Assembly: GCA_937892015.1 (NCBI GenBank)
Contig: CALAUY010000094.1
Span: forward strand, 1 to 13,754
DNA length: 13,754 nucleotides
From: an uncultured Bacteroidales bacterium
Lineage (GTDB): Bacteria; Bacteroidota; Bacteroidia; Bacteroidales; Paludibacteraceae
Direction: 5' to 3'
Notes under the pieces: generated by a model
Seen by the model: the letters and a program-made list of their open reading frames with translations, nothing else
Told to the model about the DNA's origin: nothing
The model's database searches: none
In this document: positions 12,408 to 13,754 of the stretch, piece by piece
Numbering within the stretch: the first letter of the stretch is position 1
Layout: each line of letters begins with the position of its first letter
Position numbers and translations under genes: made by a program

Positions 12408-13025
12408 TTACTTATTAATGCAAACAATTGAATTCTTACAACCCGGGATACTGCCTTTCACCATGATGAGGTTGTACTCGGGAATAACTTTAAGTACTTG
12501 AAGGTTTTGCGATGTTACTCGGTCACCGCCCATACGTCCGGCCATACGCAATCCCGGGAAAACGCGGGAAGGGTAAGAGCAAGCACCGATAGAGCCCGGT
12601 GCACGCAGACGGTCGTCTTGACCGTGAGTTTTCTGACCTACACCACCAAAACCGTGGCGTTTAACAACTCCTTGGAAACCTTTACCTTTGGAGGTTCCCA
12701 CTACATCAACGAATGAGTTCTCCTTGAACATGTCAACGGTGATGGTGTCGCCGAGACTGTACTCTTGTTCAAAACCACTGAACTCAACCAAGTGGGTCAT
12801 GGGCTGAACGCCTGCTGCCTTGAAGTGGCCGGCTTCTGCTTTGTTGGTATGTTTCTCCGTTTTGGGGAGGAAACCCAACTGAAGAGCTGCGTAGCCGTCT
12901 TTCTCTACAGTCTTTATTTGCGTTACAACACAAGGACCACATTCAATAACGGTGCATGGAATGTTCTTGCCATTGGCACCGAAGACGGAAGTCATTCCAA
13001 TCTTTTTTCCAATTAATCCTGGCAT
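12408..13025 (-). CDS. rplC: 50S ribosomal protein L3 (uL3)
   Basis: Initiates 50S assembly together with L24 and extends a loop to the peptidyl transferase centre. The 205-residue product starts MPGLIGKKIGMTSVFGANGK. The core contains GTSKGKGFQGVVKRHGFGGV and GQKTHGQDDRLRAPGSIGAC, then SYPSRVFPGLRMAGRMGGDR and VTSQNLQVLKVIPEYNLIMV. GSIGACSYPSRV stands where E. coli L3 has GSIGQNQTP with its PrmB-methylated glutamine, so that glutamine is absent here. A GTG 18 codons upstream extends the frame but has no family similarity. A 134-base spacer with an A/T-rich palindrome precedes the gene. Confidence 0.98.
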   Translation of the reverse strand: MPGLIGKKIGMTSVFGANGKNIPCTVIECGPCVVTQIKTVEKDGYAALQLGFLPKTEKHTNKAEAGHFKAAGVQPMTHLVEFSGFEQEYSLGDTITVDMFKENSFVDVVGTSKGKGFQGVVKRHGFGGVGQKTHGQDDRLRAPGSIGACSYPSRVFPGLRMAGRMGGDRVTSQNLQVLKVIPEYNLIMVKGSIPGCKNSIVCINK

Positions 13026-13159
13026 TTCAAATGTTTTGTTTTGCGGGTGATTAGCAGCACACTTGCCACTTCTGCCCACTGATAATTAAATAGTTTAATT
13101 AAGCGAGGCGGCTGTGCAGACTGTTGTCGGACAGCACTCTCTTTGTTCGTTTTTGGTTA
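13026..13159 (-). promoter_or_regulatory. rpsJ-rplC spacer with A/T-rich palindrome and a second stem
   Basis: This 134-base spacer holds a perfect eight-pair palindrome, TAATTAAA-CTA-TTTAATTA in the mRNA strand (13101-13083). Before it is a second possible stem, GCTGT (13135-13131) with ACAGC (13115-13111), or alternatively GTGC (13137-13134) with GCAC (13117-13114). rpsJ and rplC are usually closely spaced. I could not fit a Bacteroidota promoter (TTTG, then TAnnTTTG) or a terminator U-run. It may be a leader for the rplC part of the operon; this is inference. Confidence 0.4.
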
Positions 13160-13465
13160 TTACACCTTGATTTCTACTTCCACTCCGCTGGCGAGCTCCA
13201 GTTTCATCAGTGCTTCAACGGTTTTGCCATTGCTGCCATAGATGTCGATAAGGCGCTTGTAGCAAGAGAGTTCGAACTGCTCACGACTTTTCTTGTTAAC
13301 GAAAGTGGAGCGGTTGACAGTAAAAATACGTTTGTGCGTAGGCAGAGGAATTGGTCCGCTAACCACAGCACCCGTTGCTTTAACGGTTTTCACGATCTTC
13401 TCAGCGGACTTGTCCACGAGGTTGTGATCGTAGCTTTTCAGTTTGATTCTAATTTTTTGACTCAT
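13160..13465 (-). CDS. rpsJ: 30S ribosomal protein S10 (uS10)
   Basis: 30S head protein assembled with S3 and S14, and as NusE a part of antitermination complexes with NusB. The 101-residue product starts MSQKIRIKLKSYDHNLVDKS, then AEKIVKTVKATGAVVSGPIP and LPTHKRIFTVNRSTFVNKKS, then REQFELSCYKRLIDIYGSNG. The signature from GPIPLPT through KKSREQFE and KRLIDI is complete. RSTFVN takes the place of RSPHVD found in E. coli, a change I recall as usual in Bacteroidota. It comes after fusA, with an 82-base spacer that contains a strong stem. Confidence 0.98.
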   Translation of the reverse strand: MSQKIRIKLKSYDHNLVDKSAEKIVKTVKATGAVVSGPIPLPTHKRIFTVNRSTFVNKKSREQFELSCYKRLIDIYGSNGKTVEALMKLELASGVEVEIKV

Positions 13466-13486
13466 AATTGTTTTTGTTTGTATGTG

Positions 13487-13540
13487 GTGTCATGTGGGGT
13501 CACCGAAGAGTCATTCATTCTGTGCCTAACCACATGACAC
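13487..13540 (-). promoter_or_regulatory. 11-pair perfect stem-loop between fusA and rpsJ
   Basis: GTGTCATGTGG (13540-13530) pairs perfectly with CCACATGACAC (13497-13487) around a 32-base loop. The downstream side also repeats CCACAT (13497-13492 and 13487-13482). The stem begins seven bases after the fusA stop and ends 21 bases before rpsJ. The bases after it are A-rich, not U-rich, so it is not an intrinsic terminator. It stands where E. coli has the S10 leader to which L4 regulation is directed, but no resemblance to that leader is claimed. Confidence 0.5.
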
Positions 13541-13547
13541 AATTAGT

Positions 13548-13754
13548 TTACGAAACCAAATCCACACGTCCTCCGCATTCGGTGAGTACGGTCTTGGCTA
13601 TCTGGCTGCTAACCTGCTCGTAGTGAGAGAATTCCATCGAGCTGGTGGCTCGTCCGGATGTGATGGTACGCAGAGCCGACACGTATCCGAACATCTCGCT
13701 CAAAGGCACTTTGGCCTTCACGATACGGGCACCGGTTCGGCTTGTCTCCATACC
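13548..13754 (-). CDS. fusA: Elongation factor G, C-terminal 68 residues, 5' part outside window
   Basis: GTPase that moves tRNA and mRNA through the ribosome and, with RRF, splits ribosomes after termination. Only the end of domain IV/V is visible: GMETSRTGARIVKAKVPLSE at the window edge, then MFGYVSALRTITSGRATSSM and EFSHYEQVSSQIAKTVLTEC, ending GGRVDLVS. The MFGY...LR...GRA...MEF pattern is the domain V signature of EF-G. The internal ATG at 13751 is not a start, since the reading frame is open to the edge. Position just before rpsJ matches the rpsL-rpsG-fusA order of the str block. Bacteroidota often have a second, divergent EF-G elsewhere; location argues that this is the main one. Confidence 0.93.
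   Translation of the reverse strand, partial: GMETSRTGARIVKAKVPLSEMFGYVSALRTITSGRATSSMEFSHYEQVSSQIAKTVLTECGGRVDLVS

Noticed and set aside
13026..13079. Longer rplC starting from a GTG in the spacer
   Set aside because: The 18 extra residues have no L3 similarity; family members begin at MPGLIGKKIGMT or close to it.
1..13754. CRISPR array, insertion sequence, tRNA, toxin or defence genes, biosynthetic cluster
   Set aside because: The window is filled end to end with intact translation and secretion genes on one strand. No repeats with spacers, transposase frames, terminal repeats with target duplications or tRNA folds were seen.

Overview
This window is a stretch of the str/S10/spc/alpha ribosomal protein supercluster of a bacterium. 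Every gene lies on the minus strand, so transcription runs from high to low coordinates. The order is fusA (3' end only), rpsJ, rplC, rplD, rplW, rplB, rpsS, rplV, rpsC, rplP, rpmC, rpsQ, rplN, rplX, rplE, rpsN, rpsH, rplF, rplR, rpsE, rpmD, rplO, secY, map, infA, rpmJ, rpsM, rpsK, rpsD (5' part only). I find 29 protein genes and no tRNA, rRNA, insertion sequence, CRISPR array or convincing intrinsic terminator. No plus-strand gene is supported.

The organism looks like a member of the Bacteroidota, probably Bacteroidales. The signs are the zinc-free 89-residue S14 and cysteine-depleted L36, the secY-map-infA-rpmJ-rpsM junction without adk, the wording of S10, L3, S13 and SecY, and A/T-rich leaders that mostly lack a Shine-Dalgarno sequence. 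Family and genus cannot be fixed by reading alone.

Layout: 13548-13754 is the end of EF-G. 8501-13465 is the S10-type block (S10 to L29, with S17 from 8231). 2568-8228 is the spc-type block (L14 to SecY). 1400-2552 holds methionine aminopeptidase, IF1 and L36. 1-1352 is the start of the alpha block (S13, S11, S4); rpoA and rplQ would be expected just beyond the left edge. The gene products assemble into the two ribosomal subunits, start translation (IF1), move the ribosome (EF-G), receive the nascent chain at the membrane (SecY) and trim its first methionine (Map).

The genes themselves are ordinary and intact. Most spacers are 1-47 bases. Six are longer (about 65 to 222 bases): fusA-rpsJ, rpsJ-rplC, rpsN-rpsH, rpmD-rplO, rpsM-rpsK and rpsK-rpsD. 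Each can form one or more stem-loops in the mRNA, read by eye. They are the best candidates here for undescribed regulation, above all the 222-base rpsN-rpsH gap and the two spacers leading to S11 and S4. A second point is that only rplW and rplF carry a strong AGGAGG-type ribosome binding site, in a phylum that seldom uses one. I see no evidence of a novel defence, mobile or biosynthetic system.
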